Source of the DNA: Desulfamplus sp.
GTDB lineage: Bacteria > Desulfobacterota > Desulfobacteria > Desulfobacterales > Desulfobacteraceae
Assembly (NCBI GenBank): GCA_015232465.1
Contig: JADFZO010000016.1
Location: forward strand, 1 to 43,654
DNA length: 43,654 nt
Reading direction: 5' to 3'
Shown here: positions 31,489 to 40,596 of the stretch, one piece after another
Position numbering within the stretch: the first letter of the stretch is position 1
How the letters are laid out: every line of letters begins with the position of its first letter
Position numbers and translations under genes: made by a program
The notes under the pieces: model-generated
Told to the model about the DNA's origin: nothing
What the model saw: only the letters and a program-made list of their open reading frames with translations
Database searches by the model: none

Positions 31489-33253
31489 ATTTTTGAACAT
31501 CAACAAGCCCCATATCTGTTATCTTTAGCTGTGGAATTACAGGCAGTGCAAGAAATCCCAATGTCATAAATGGGTCTGATAGTTTAGAAGAGCCAAGTGC
31601 TTTTACCGCCTCTATAACTTTAACCATTGATAAGTTGACGCTCTCTAACGGCTCATTTGACATAAGTCCACCAACAGGTAGTGCAAGCCTTGCCATAATA
31701 TTGCCACCAGATGCTACTACAAATCCGCCCCCCATCTCCTTTAAAGCCTTAACAGCACAGAGCATGTCATTATCATCAACGCCAGCAACAATCACGTTAT
31801 GCGAATCATGGGCAACTGTTGAGGCAATTGCCCCTTTTTTAAAACCAAAACCATTTACAAAACCCCTTGCCATGCCTGTTTTGCCAGAATAACGCTCAAT
31901 TACAGCTATCTTTAAAATATCACGCTTAGTATCAGATAGAGCATAAATAGAGCCATCTTCTGCCTTATCTGACTCTGATTTTAGCACAGACTCTCTAAGC
32001 TCCTCTGTTACCACCTGATTGGGAATAATTTTTATAACACGGACGATTGTATCTTTTTGGTGCTCAGAAGAGTTAAGTTTTTGAGCAATTGGAATAGAAA
32101 AATCAACAGAATCAAGATCAAAGTTCATGGTGTTTGGCAGATCATAAGATTGAGGTTTGCACTCAATTTTATTGCAAATCTCTCTATCTTGTGCAACCAA
32201 AGCCCCTTTAACAAAGACCTTTTCAATAACAGGATTTTTTATATCTCTAAATGCAACCATATCAGCCCTATAACTTGGGGCTATTGCACCAAAATCATCT
32301 ATTTTAAAGTAGCGTGCTGGATTTATGGTTGCAATCTGAATAGCCCTTATTGGATCAATGCCATAATCAATTGCCCTTCTAACAATATGATCAATATGAC
32401 CTTCGCTTAATATCTCTTCAGGGTGTCGATCATCTGTGCACCACATCATCTGATTCCATGTTTTATCGTTAATTATTGGCAGCAGGGCATCAAGATTTTT
32501 GGCACAACTCCCCTCCCTTACCATAATGTGAATGCCAAGCCTTAATTTTTCTATCGCCTCATTAAAGGTTGTGCACTCATGATCGCTTTTAATGCCAGCA
32601 GAGGCATAAGCATTAAGCTCTTTTCCAGTAATTTTTGGAGCATGACCATCAACTTGTTTTTTAGCCATCTTTGCAGCCTTAATCTTTGCCATAACTTCAG
32701 GGTCAGTAAATATAACACCAGGATAGTTCATCATCTCAGCAAGCCCAACAATTTTATCATGGCTTAAAAGAGATTGAACCATGTTGGAGTCAATAACAGC
32801 CCCAGCTCTCTCCATATCTGTTGCTGGTACACAAGATGGAGCGGTAAATAATATATTCATAATATCACCCGCCTCTTGTGCTGATTTTATCATATACTCA
32901 ATCCCCTTAATGCCCATAACATTGGCAATCTCATGGGGATCAGCAACTATGGTTGTTGTGCCGCAAGGTACAACTCCTCTTGCAAATTGGGCTGGTGTAA
33001 CCATTGAGCTTTCAATATGAAGATGGGGATCAATAAATCCCGGTGCAAGGTAAAGCCCATTAAGATCAACTATGTTATCAGCGTCATATTCATCTGATTT
33101 TGTTGATAATCCGCAGATATAACCATCTTTAACAGCCACGCTCATATTAAGAATTTCACCTGTAAAGACATTTATTATCTGACCATTAATAAATAGCGTA
33201 TCAGCTCTGTTGCTGCCATTTGCTGCTAAAATAATTGGCTCTATGTTTATCAA
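31463..33253 (-). CDS. ade: Adenine deaminase
   Basis: 596 residues, the length of bacterial Ade. Metal-binding amidohydrolase elements: LAPGFIDPHLHIESSMVTPAQF (H-x-H), GTTTIVADPHEIANVMGI, VDGHAPKITGKELNAY, SDHECTTFNEA and MWCTDDRHPEEIL. The C-terminal adenine-deaminase domain shows GFGFKKGAIASTVAHDSHNV and MGGGFVVASGG. It converts adenine to hypoxanthine and ammonia in purine salvage. The start is TTG at 33253 with AAGGAAG ten bases upstream. It overlaps the lysR gene tail to tail. Confidence 0.95.
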   Translation of the reverse strand: MINIEPIILAANGSNRADTLFINGQIINVFTGEILNMSVAVKDGYICGLSTKSDEYDADNIVDLNGLYLAPGFIDPHLHIESSMVTPAQFARGVVPCGTTTIVADPHEIANVMGIKGIEYMIKSAQEAGDIMNILFTAPSCVPATDMERAGAVIDSNMVQSLLSHDKIVGLAEMMNYPGVIFTDPEVMAKIKAAKMAKKQVDGHAPKITGKELNAYASAGIKSDHECTTFNEAIEKLRLGIHIMVREGSCAKNLDALLPIINDKTWNQMMWCTDDRHPEEILSEGHIDHIVRRAIDYGIDPIRAIQIATINPARYFKIDDFGAIAPSYRADMVAFRDIKNPVIEKVFVKGALVAQDREICNKIECKPQSYDLPNTMNFDLDSVDFSIPIAQKLNSSEHQKDTIVRVIKIIPNQVVTEELRESVLKSESDKAEDGSIYALSDTKRDILKIAVIERYSGKTGMARGFVNGFGFKKGAIASTVAHDSHNVIVAGVDDNDMLCAVKALKEMGGGFVVASGGNIMARLALPVGGLMSNEPLESVNLSMVKVIEAVKALGSSKLSDPFMTLGFLALPVIPQLKITDMGLVDVQKFKIVELFL

Positions 33254-33331
33254 AATATGCTCTTCCTTTAGAGTTTTAACTATGTTATTTTTTATTTTAT
33301 ACTTTTATGCAAATAGGAGAGTCTTAAAAAA

Positions 33332-34213
33332 ATGGGTAGCAAACTAAATAACAATCTTTCATTTAAAATTGGAACAACTTCATTTATATATCCAGATAAA
33401 ATAATACCAAATGTTATTAAACTTGGCTCATTTTTTGATGAGATTGAGCTTCTGCTTTTTGAGAGCAAACCTTTTATCAATAAATCAGATGGTAAAACCA
33501 TTGCAGCTCTTCCAACCCATAACGAGATTGTTGAGCTTGCAGAACTCTCCAAAAGCCTTGATATAACCTACAATGTTCATCTGCCAATTGATGTATCAAT
33601 TACAGATATATCAAAAATCCTTAGATTAAAAGCTATTGATACAATAAAAGAGGTGATTGAGCTTTGTGCCCCTTTAAATCCAACAACCTACACCCTGCAC
33701 CTTCCACTTGATATTAAAGAGTTAAATATAGGTTTTAATAGTGAGGGGCAATTAAATGAGGCTATAAAAAGATGGCAGGATAGAGCATTAAATAGCCTTG
33801 AGGCTCTAATCTCTCACCTTGTTGAGCCTAAAATAATCTCTGTTGAGACGCTAAATTATCCGTTTGAATATATCGAAGATATTATTAAGTGGTGCAAAGT
33901 GTTGATCTGCGTTGATGCGGGTCATTTAATAAAATATAGGTACAACAAAATTGAAGAGATATTTGCAAAACATAGATCAGATGTGCCTCTTATCCATCTT
34001 CATGGAGTTGATTTTAGCTCTGTCTCTTCTTCTGCTAAAGATCACACATCATTAGATAAAACTCCATCTCAAATTTTAGAACCAACTATTAATGTAATTA
34101 AAGATTTTACAGGAGTTGTCTCTTTAGAGCTTTTTAATTATAGCAATCTTGCAAGGTCATTAGAGGTTATCAATAGCCTTTTTTATACTGATCTATATCT
34201 CCCAATGGAATAA
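33332..34213 (+). CDS. CbiR-like cobamide remodelling phosphodiesterase (TIM barrel, AP-endonuclease 2 family)
   Basis: 293 residues. The sequence FKIGTTSFIYPDKIIPNVIK, FFDEIELLLFES, ITYNVHLPIDVSITD, PTTYTLHLPLDI, ISVETLNYPFEYI, LICVDAGHLIKYR and LIHLHGVDF is the xylose-isomerase-like TIM barrel with conserved His/Glu/Asp metal ligands and matches my memory of CbiR, which removes the nucleotide loop of cobamides so that the lower base can be exchanged. No cobamide synthesis or B12-transport gene is nearby. Another sugar-phosphate isomerase role is possible. Its last 44 bases overlap the convergent acyltransferase gene. Confidence 0.7.
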   Translation: MGSKLNNNLSFKIGTTSFIYPDKIIPNVIKLGSFFDEIELLLFESKPFINKSDGKTIAALPTHNEIVELAELSKSLDITYNVHLPIDVSITDISKILRLKAIDTIKEVIELCAPLNPTTYTLHLPLDIKELNIGFNSEGQLNEAIKRWQDRALNSLEALISHLVEPKIISVETLNYPFEYIEDIIKWCKVLICVDAGHLIKYRYNKIEEIFAKHRSDVPLIHLHGVDFSSVSSSAKDHTSLDKTPSQILEPTINVIKDFTGVVSLELFNYSNLARSLEVINSLFYTDLYLPME

Positions 34214-34742
34214 GATAGCCATGTTTTAAATATATCTGCCTTATTTTAAGCAAATCCTCAACTAAATCATCACCAGGTTTTATGTAGCCTATCCATTTTG
34301 TGCATCTATTTTTATTATCAAGATACCAGCAGAGTATTGGGACATCAGCTCCTTTTGCTATGTTCCAAAAGCCAGTCTTAATCTTTGTGGTTCTCTTTCT
34401 TGTCCCCTCTGGCACAATTGCAAGTATGAAGCTATCTCGCCTTTCAAACTCTTTGATTGCACTGCCTACAAATCCCTTTGCCTTATCTCGCACAACTGGG
34501 ATTCCGCCAAGTGCGTTAATAAGTGCAGAGATAGGAAAAAAGAACCACTCAGCCTTTATAAGAACCTTAGCATCAATTTTTATGACCTTTATGTATGTAA
34601 AAGCCCTTACTGTATCCATATTTGATGTGTGTGGAAATCCTATAACTACCTGTTTTTTTCCCCAATAATCAGGAATTTCATCATAGCTCCACCCTGTAAC
34701 TCTATAGATAAGTTTTCCAACTCTGCTTAAAAGCTCTTGCAT
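34170..34742 (-). CDS. 1-acyl-glycerol-3-phosphate acyltransferase-like (PlsC family) protein
   Basis: 190 residues, short for the family. The catalytic H-x4-D motif is FPHTSNMDT (about residues 37-45), followed by KAEWFFFPISALINALGGIPV and the substrate motif IVPEGTRKR. These are the acyltransferase motifs I-III. The group of short PlsC-like proteins with WGKKQVVIGFPHTSNMD is common in bacteria and its acceptor is not certain. GGAG precedes the ATG. No membrane anchor is obvious. It may share a transcript with the MoaE-like gene upstream. Confidence 0.83.
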   Translation of the reverse strand: MQELLSRVGKLIYRVTGWSYDEIPDYWGKKQVVIGFPHTSNMDTVRAFTYIKVIKIDAKVLIKAEWFFFPISALINALGGIPVVRDKAKGFVGSAIKEFERRDSFILAIVPEGTRKRTTKIKTGFWNIAKGADVPILCWYLDNKNRCTKWIGYIKPGDDLVEDLLKIRQIYLKHGYLIPLGDIDQYKKGY

Positions 34743-34778
34743 ATTATCTCCATTCTCTATTTTTTAGCTAAAACTTTG

Positions 34779-35138
34779 TTACTTCATAAACTGAGTTTTT
34801 GATGTAACCTCTGATTTGACTCGATTTAAGGTTTGGGTAAGAGTTTCAATCACATTTTCTCTAATATCGCCAGCAACTGCCAAAAACATCACATCATCGC
34901 CAACATGTAAAACCTTGTTCTCAAAAATCTCAACTATAACCTCAACAATCCCTGATTTTGACTTTTGCTCTTTTATGATCTCTTGTAACTTTTGGTGATC
35001 AACAGTTATAGTTAAACCAGTAACCTCTTTTCCATCTCTTGTTGTCTGACGCACAACACCATTGTGGTATAAAACCATACCAACTTTTGGGTAGTCAGGA
35101 AGGGCTTTTATTCTCTTTTTAATATCTTCTAGACTCAT
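34779..35138 (-). CDS. MoaE-like protein (molybdopterin synthase large-subunit family)
   Basis: 119 residues, slightly short of a standard MoaE. VGMVLYHNGVVRQTTRDGKEVTGL and the end AVAGDIRENVIETLTQTLNRVKSEVTSK follow the MoaE layout, in which the subunit converts precursor Z to molybdopterin with sulfur from MoaD. The middle is diverged, and the usual C-terminal P-I-W-K-K-E active-site segment is replaced by KSEVTSK, so catalysis is uncertain. No other moa gene is near. It could be an Mo-cofactor accessory protein peculiar to this lineage. An AAAGGAT site precedes the start. Confidence 0.68.
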   Translation of the reverse strand: MSLEDIKKRIKALPDYPKVGMVLYHNGVVRQTTRDGKEVTGLTITVDHQKLQEIIKEQKSKSGIVEVIVEIFENKVLHVGDDVMFLAVAGDIRENVIETLTQTLNRVKSEVTSKTQFMK

Positions 35139-35164
35139 CTTTAATATATCCTTTTTTTATCTCT

Positions 35165-36625
35165 TTAAAATTTTAATGTTCTTTTTTTAAATTGCTGCTC
35201 AACAAACCCTTTTGTCCATCTTCCGCCAAGTGCTCTGTATAGAGCTATTCTATCTTTAAATAGCAATGCCTTTTGCTCAAGCAGATTTATCTCCAAATTC
35301 TGGACATTTAGCTCCTCAGTTACAACCTGAATAAAGGAATCTCCCCCTTTTATATAACGGTTATGAGCCTCTTCTAAAGCAATTTTTGCAATAGATAGTT
35401 CAGCATTTAAAAGCTCAATTAATTTGATTCTCTGCTTTTCAGATGTAATGCTATTTTCAACCTCCATAATTGCAGTAAAGATAGCCTTTTGATAGCCAGC
35501 TAAACGCTCGTCCATAACGCCAATTGCCAAATCAACAGCAGCTCTATTTCTGCCTCCATCAAATAGCGTTGCATTTAGATTTGATGCAAGAGATAAAATC
35601 CAATTTCTCAAAAGGCTCTCAAGTGTTGCGTGTTGAAAAAGAAAACTGCCATTAAGATTAAGAGATGGCAATCTATCAGCCCTTGCCTGAAAAATTGCCC
35701 ATTTTGAGGCTGTTAAACGTGCCCCTGCCCCTTTAATATCTGGTCTGTTTGATATAAGATCAGAGGGGATACCAGCCTGTGGCATGGCTGGTATCTCTCC
35801 AAGATTTGGGGTCTTTATATCTATTTGACTTAACGATGCCCTGCCAGATAGAAGTGCAATGGAGTTTAAAAGGGTCGCCTGCCTTATCTCAAGGGCTGGA
35901 ATCCTTGATCTAATCTTTGCAACTACCTCTTGTTGCTGCAACACATCTAATGCTGTTGACATTGAGTTTTTAAATCTAAGCTCTAAAAGCTCAAGCAGCA
36001 TTGAATTTGTCTTAATCTGCTCTTTTACAAGAGCCATAACCTCACGCACAGTTATCAGCTCAACCCAGCTATTAGATATTTCAGCAGCAACAGAGATAGC
36101 AACACTCTCAAGATCAAATTGTGCAGCAGATGTTCTATGTTGATACTCAAGAGTCTTAGCATCAATCTTACCCCACAGATCAACCTCATAAGATGCCACA
36201 GGTCCGGCTGAAAAGTTGCCGTATGAGCTTGCTCCAGCAGCCCCTGAAGTGTCAGAGGCTCTTCTTCCAACTGAGGCATTAAAGTTTAGTGATGGCAAAA
36301 GGGCTGTATTTTGGCTATCTTGCAGAGCTTTTGCCTGCTTGAGCCTTGCTAATGACTCCTTTAGCGTAAAGTTGTTGCCAAGTGCATTTTCAATAAGGCT
36401 ATTTAGCTCTCTGCTGCCAAAATCTTCCCACCATTTTGTATTTGGGCTGTTTTGGCTTATGGCTCTATCTTTAAAGTTATGATAACTATCTGGAATTATA
36501 ACTCTATTATTTAGATCATCAGGCTTAGGGGTTAAAGATTGGCAACCACTAAAGATAAGAGCAGTGGCTATAAAGATTGGGATAAAAAATAGATAGGATA
36601 GTTTGATAGATACTTTTTTTTGCAA
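35165..36625 (-). CDS. Outer-membrane efflux lipoprotein (NodT/OprM family, TolC-like)
   Basis: The frame is open to 36739 (524 codons), but a lipoprotein signal only makes sense from the TTG at 36625: a KK...K head, a hydrophobic run (LSYLFFIPIFIATALI) and the lipobox FSGC. That gives 486 residues. The body has the two OEP repeats: NTKWWEDFGSRELNSLIENAL, YEVDLWGKIDAKTLEYQ, then LISNRPDIKGAGARLTASKW and LFDGGRNRAAVDLA, ending with ALYRALGGRW. It should form the trimeric outer-membrane channel of an RND or ABC efflux pump. No pump or periplasmic adaptor gene lies beside it. The start choice is uncertain; the ATG at 36739 would overlap the previous gene by four bases. Confidence 0.86.
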   Translation of the reverse strand: MQKKVSIKLSYLFFIPIFIATALIFSGCQSLTPKPDDLNNRVIIPDSYHNFKDRAISQNSPNTKWWEDFGSRELNSLIENALGNNFTLKESLARLKQAKALQDSQNTALLPSLNFNASVGRRASDTSGAAGASSYGNFSAGPVASYEVDLWGKIDAKTLEYQHRTSAAQFDLESVAISVAAEISNSWVELITVREVMALVKEQIKTNSMLLELLELRFKNSMSTALDVLQQQEVVAKIRSRIPALEIRQATLLNSIALLSGRASLSQIDIKTPNLGEIPAMPQAGIPSDLISNRPDIKGAGARLTASKWAIFQARADRLPSLNLNGSFLFQHATLESLLRNWILSLASNLNATLFDGGRNRAAVDLAIGVMDERLAGYQKAIFTAIMEVENSITSEKQRIKLIELLNAELSIAKIALEEAHNRYIKGGDSFIQVVTEELNVQNLEINLLEQKALLFKDRIALYRALGGRWTKGFVEQQFKKRTLKF

Positions 36626-36735
36626 TGATCGCTTACTAAGGGGTAGATTATATAGGGTTACGAGATTTAAAGTGTTTAGGAGTTCAACAGCGTGAACTCC
36701 CATATATTGTTTCATTTGATAGAGTCCAAAAAATA

Positions 36736-37197
36736 TCAATTTTCGTTTGCTGCAAGAAAATCATCGTACATTGTCTCTAATCCAAGTTTATGCTTTGCCT
36801 CCTCTTGAGCAAGAATATTAAGAACCTTAACGATTTCACCATTATCAGTCTTGCCAGCAAGGTCTTTGTAGAGCTTTACAGCCTGCTCCTCTCGCTTCAT
36901 GGCTATTCTTAAAATATCTTGCATAAACATACCCTCTTTATACTCCATATCAACAAGGTAGTCGCTTATTTTAAGGTCTGGTATGACTTTAAGTTCATAA
37001 TCACTTACCTTGCCCTTATCTTTGCTTAAATTAGATAGAAGATCAGCATGTTTTTGCTCCTCTTTTGCAAAGCTCTCAAATGTCTCTTTTACAGATTTAA
37101 AAGTATCCTTTTTGCTAAGTTCTGTGTAAAACGCTACTGCTTCATTCTCTTTTTCAATAGCATAGGCAAGAATATCATCAACCGATTTAAAATTCAT
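36736..37197 (-). CDS. Ferritin-like diiron (rubrerythrin-family) protein
   Basis: 153 residues forming a four-helix bundle with two E...E-x-x-H pairs: ENEAVAFYTELS with FAKEEQKHADLL, and KREEQAVKLYKDLA with LAQEEAKHKLGLETMYDDF. This is the erythrin-type diiron site without any rubredoxin domain. A peroxide-reducing or iron-handling role is likely. AAGGAG precedes the ATG at 37197. It ends where the frame of the efflux channel gene begins, so the two may share a transcript, though they are functionally unrelated. Confidence 0.87.
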   Translation of the reverse strand: MNFKSVDDILAYAIEKENEAVAFYTELSKKDTFKSVKETFESFAKEEQKHADLLSNLSKDKGKVSDYELKVIPDLKISDYLVDMEYKEGMFMQDILRIAMKREEQAVKLYKDLAGKTDNGEIVKVLNILAQEEAKHKLGLETMYDDFLAANEN

Positions 37198-37350
37198 GAG
37201 TCTCTCCTTAAATATAGATTGGTTTAGTTGGTATTTTATAAAGTTATTATTTAAATAGTTTTTTAAAAAAATATTTATTTTTAAAATCCAAAAGTATTTA
37301 ACAATAATAAGTTAGGATTACAAGTGAAAATCAGCAATTCTTAAAATAGC

Positions 37351-37380
37351 TTGACAATGACTAAGAGCTAAGACTATTAA
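37351..37380 (+). promoter_or_regulatory. Promoter of the thiamine-uptake operon; gap 37198-37622
   Basis: TTGACA (37351-37356), an 18-base spacer and TATTAA (37375-37380), about 45 bases before the TPP aptamer. The 425-base gap 37198-37622 is fully explained by this promoter, the riboswitch and the terminator, apart from the first ~150 AT-rich bases. Confidence 0.65.
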
Positions 37381-37424
37381 TGCCAACTATTCAGCCAATA
37401 ATACAATTACAATAAAAAAATGGC

Positions 37425-37514
37425 TGATCGCGGGAGCCACGCTTTTTGCTGAGAGGGGATTTTTTCTATCCCGACCGCTTAAACCTGATACGGATAATGC
37501 CGACGTAGGGAAAT
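37425..37514 (+). ncRNA. TPP riboswitch (THI element)
   Basis: The conserved aptamer blocks are in order: CGGGAGCC (37431-37438), GCTGAGAGG (37448-37456), a short hairpin GGGAT/ATCCC, then AACCTGATACGGATAATGCC (37482-37501) and GTAGGGAA (37505-37512). These match the thi-box consensus almost exactly. It binds thiamine pyrophosphate. A terminator hairpin (37530-37582) follows directly, so ligand binding most likely stops transcription before thiB. Confidence 0.96.
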
Positions 37515-37529
37515 TTATAAAAACTATAT

Positions 37530-37582
37530 AAAGCCACCCTTTGACTGTTTGCATTTAACGGATCAAAAGGTGGCTTTTTTGT
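37530..37582 (+). terminator. Expression-platform terminator of the TPP riboswitch
   Basis: Arms AAAGCCACC(C)TTT at 37530-37542 and AAAGGTGGCTTT at 37566-37577 pair, followed by Ts (to 37580) and GTTTT. It lies between the aptamer and the thiB start and is the likely switching structure. Confidence 0.85.
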
Positions 37583-37622
37583 TTTATAAATCAACTGTTT
37601 TAAAAAAAGGAGATATATCAAA

Positions 37623-38708
37623 ATGAGATTAAAGCAACTCTATTTTATCTGTTTTATGGCACTAACATTAACTATCAGCTTGCCTTTTAGCTTTACAACA
37701 CCTGCAACTTTAAATGCTGCCCAAGATGAGAAAGATGAGGAAAATCAAATTACTGTGATGACCCATGACAGCTTTAGCGTAAGCAAAGATGTTGTTGCTA
37801 AGTTTGAGAGAGAAAATGGTGCAAAGATAGTATTTCTAAAATCTGGAGATGCAGGCGAAGCCTTAAATAAGGCAATACTTACAAAAAACAACCCAATTGC
37901 AGATATATTTTACGGCGTTGATAACACATTTTTAAGCAGAGCCATTAAAGCTGATATTTTTATCGCCTATGACTGCCCAATGCTAAAATATATTGATGAT
38001 GCTTTAAAACTTGATGGTTCAAATAGGCTCTTTCCAGTTGATTTTGGCGATGTCTGCCTCAATTTTGATAAAAAGTGGTTTAAAGATAAAAATCTATCAC
38101 CTCCAACAATGGTCGAAGATTTAATAAAACCAGAATACAAGGGGCTGCTTGTTGTAGAAAATCCTGCAACATCTTCTCCTGGACTTGCATTTTTGCTAAC
38201 AACTATCAGCAGATTTGGCGAAGATAGTGCCTTTGATTTTTGGCAGAAGCTAAAAAATAACAATGTGCTTATAACAAACGGCTGGCAAGAGGCTTATTGG
38301 GGTAAATTTTCTGCTGCATCAAAAGGTGATAGACCAATAGTTGTTAGCTACGCCTCAAGTCCAGCGGCTGAAGTCCATTTTGCAGAGGATAAAAGTATAG
38401 ATGCCCCAACTGCTGCAATTACAAATAATGGCTCTGCATTTAGGCAGATTGAGTTTGTTGGGATTTTAAAGGGGAGTAAAAAGGTTGAACTTGCACAAAA
38501 ATTGATAGACTTTTTTCTATCAAAGAGCTTTCAAGAGGATATTCCGCTTCAGATGTTTGTCTTTCCATCAAACAAAGAGGCTCTGCTGCCAGAGGTCTTT
38601 AAAAAAAATGCAGTTATCACAAAAGAGCCAGCATCACTGCCATATAACCAGATAACAGAAAAGAGAGAGGCTTGGATTGAAAAATGGAGTGAGGTGATGC
38701 TAAATTGA
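37623..38708 (+). CDS. thiB: Thiamine ABC transporter substrate-binding protein
   Basis: 361 residues. A signal peptide spans residues 1 to ~32 (MRLKQLYFICFMALTLTISL, cleavage near LNAAQ). The mature part follows ThiB/TbpA: ITVMTHDSFSVSKDVVAKFE, GDAGEALNKAILTKNNPIAD, FYGVDNTFLSRA, VDFGDVCLNFDKKWF, VENPATSSPGLAFLL and ITNGWQEAYWGKFS. It binds thiamine or its phosphates in the periplasm. It has AAAGGAG upstream and lies behind a TPP riboswitch, which confirms the ligand class. Confidence 0.95.
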   Translation: MRLKQLYFICFMALTLTISLPFSFTTPATLNAAQDEKDEENQITVMTHDSFSVSKDVVAKFERENGAKIVFLKSGDAGEALNKAILTKNNPIADIFYGVDNTFLSRAIKADIFIAYDCPMLKYIDDALKLDGSNRLFPVDFGDVCLNFDKKWFKDKNLSPPTMVEDLIKPEYKGLLVVENPATSSPGLAFLLTTISRFGEDSAFDFWQKLKNNNVLITNGWQEAYWGKFSAASKGDRPIVVSYASSPAAEVHFAEDKSIDAPTAAITNNGSAFRQIEFVGILKGSKKVELAQKLIDFFLSKSFQEDIPLQMFVFPSNKEALLPEVFKKNAVITKEPASLPYNQITEKREAWIEKWSEVMLN

Positions 38709-40381
38709 TAAATAAGCTAAAGATGCTAAACAGTAGCAGAGCCTTGAGCCTTGTAGCTGTGGGTTCTATCCCGATTCTATTTTTTGGAATCTTTTATCTC
38801 TATCCGCTTGCTGGAATCTTTATCAGAAGTTTTTTTCACGATGAGCATGGATTTAATCTTTATAACCTCTTTAAAATATTTCAATCTCCACGAATTTTAG
38901 GGGTTATCTGGTTTACAATCTGGCAGGCGGTTCTATCAACTATCTTAACTTTGATTGTTGCCCTTCCCTGCTCCTATGTTATGGGGCAGTTTGACTTTAG
39001 ATTTAAGAGGCTGATAATGACTTTAGCTACAATACCATTTGTGTTACCTACGGTTGTGGTAGCTGCCTCATTTCAAGTTATCTCTTACTCAATTGAAGAT
39101 GCTATTTTGCTATTATCAGATGGCTCTTTAATTAGCCTTTTTAAGAGTAATAATCCAATATTGATGGTGCTCTTTGCCCACATTTTTTATAATTTTTCTG
39201 TTGTATTAAGGATAACATCTTCATTTTTCTCATCAATAGGAAAAGAGACAACAGAGGCTGCACAGATGCTTGGTGCAGATAGTTTGCAGATTTTTTTTAA
39301 GGTTACGCTTCCTCTTTTAAAGCCAGCAATATTTGCATCTGCTATGCTGGTTTTTATATTCTGCTTCTCAAGTTTTGGTGTGATACTAATACTTGGAGGA
39401 GCATCTATCTCCACAATTGAGGTTGAGATATACAGACAAGCTGCCCACCTTTTTAACCTTCCAGTTGCCTCATCTCTATCAATTTTTCAGATAGTTTTCA
39501 CCTTTATAATGCTCTTTATTTACAGCAACCTACAAAAAAAAAGAGCTATCTTTACACCTGAATCAGAAAAATTTTCATTAAAAAAGCCATCATCTATTAG
39601 CCATAAAATTTTAATCTTTTTTTGCTCCCTATTTATTGTATGCCTCTGCGGGATTCCAATGGTGGCTCTATTAATAAAATCTATATCTTACAAAGGCTCA
39701 ATCTCTTTAATATTTTATCAACAACTCTTTTTAAACTCATCTGGCTCAATTTTTTATGTCTCTCCAGTTACTGCAATCTCAAACTCATTAACATTTGCAT
39801 TTATAACCCTTTTAATGTCGCTATTTGTGGCAGTGTCAGCCGCAAGTTTAATAAAAGATCGAGGAAAACTATTTGAGCCAATTTTCATGCTTCCGCTCTC
39901 AACATCAGCAGTTACACTTGGATTTGGCATCATAATCACCCTTGATAAGCCACCTCTTAATTTAAGGACATCAACTCTTCTTATTCCAATAGTTCACACG
40001 CTTGTTGCATCTCCTTTTGTGATAAGGGCAATTTTACCAGCACTTAGATCAATCCCGCAAAACTTAAAAGAGGCTGCATCAATGTTGGGTGCATCACCTT
40101 TTAAAGTTTGGCTTTATGTTGAGATGCCAATTATTGCAAGAGCCTTGTCAATTGGGGCTATCTTTGCATTTACAGTAAGTATTGGGGAGTTTGGGGCATC
40201 GCTTTTTGCTGCAAGACCTGAATTTACAACTATGCCAGTAACAATCTATAAATTTTTAGGGCAGCCGGGTGTTATGAACTATGGTCAAGCAATGGCAATG
40301 TCATCAATATTGATGCTTGTAACAGCCTCTGGCTTTTTGTTTATAGAGCGTATAAGGCAATTTGGGCATGAGGGGTTTTAG
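38705..40381 (+). CDS. thiP: Thiamine ABC transporter permease (fused double-domain)
   Basis: 558 residues with about twelve membrane helices, two fused permease halves as in ThiP. Each half carries an EAA loop: KETTEAAQMLGADSLQIFFK (half 1, near residue 180) and NLKEAASMLGASPFKVWLY (half 2), the contact sites for the ATPase. The start is a TTG at 38705 overlapping the thiB stop (TTGA), with GAGGTGATG upstream, so translation is coupled. The expected third gene, thiQ, does not follow; a strong terminator ends the operon at 40461-40511, so an ATPase from elsewhere must power it. Confidence 0.93.
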   Translation: MINKLKMLNSSRALSLVAVGSIPILFFGIFYLYPLAGIFIRSFFHDEHGFNLYNLFKIFQSPRILGVIWFTIWQAVLSTILTLIVALPCSYVMGQFDFRFKRLIMTLATIPFVLPTVVVAASFQVISYSIEDAILLLSDGSLISLFKSNNPILMVLFAHIFYNFSVVLRITSSFFSSIGKETTEAAQMLGADSLQIFFKVTLPLLKPAIFASAMLVFIFCFSSFGVILILGGASISTIEVEIYRQAAHLFNLPVASSLSIFQIVFTFIMLFIYSNLQKKRAIFTPESEKFSLKKPSSISHKILIFFCSLFIVCLCGIPMVALLIKSISYKGSISLIFYQQLFLNSSGSIFYVSPVTAISNSLTFAFITLLMSLFVAVSAASLIKDRGKLFEPIFMLPLSTSAVTLGFGIIITLDKPPLNLRTSTLLIPIVHTLVASPFVIRAILPALRSIPQNLKEAASMLGASPFKVWLYVEMPIIARALSIGAIFAFTVSIGEFGASLFAARPEFTTMPVTIYKFLGQPGVMNYGQAMAMSSILMLVTASGFLFIERIRQFGHEGF

Positions 40382-40460
40382 GAAAATCAAGATAATATCA
40401 GATGTGATATGATATTTTTTAGATCAAAAAATACCATATCCTCTTTACTTCACAATATGG

Positions 40461-40511
40461 ATCAGTTATGAACATATTTAAAACAAAATATGCTCATAAC
40501 TGATTTTTTTT
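40461..40511 (+). terminator. Intrinsic terminator of the thi operon
   Basis: A long AT-rich stem (40461-40478 with 40488-40503, one bulge each side) followed by a run of nine Ts (to about 40512). It lies 80 bases past thiP and confirms the operon has only two genes. Confidence 0.9.
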
Positions 40512-40596
40512 TGGGAAAAAATCTCTTATCAATGACGTTATAGATAACAGAAACAGTTAATCAACAGTAATGGATAAAAAAGATTGGGAGCTTTCA

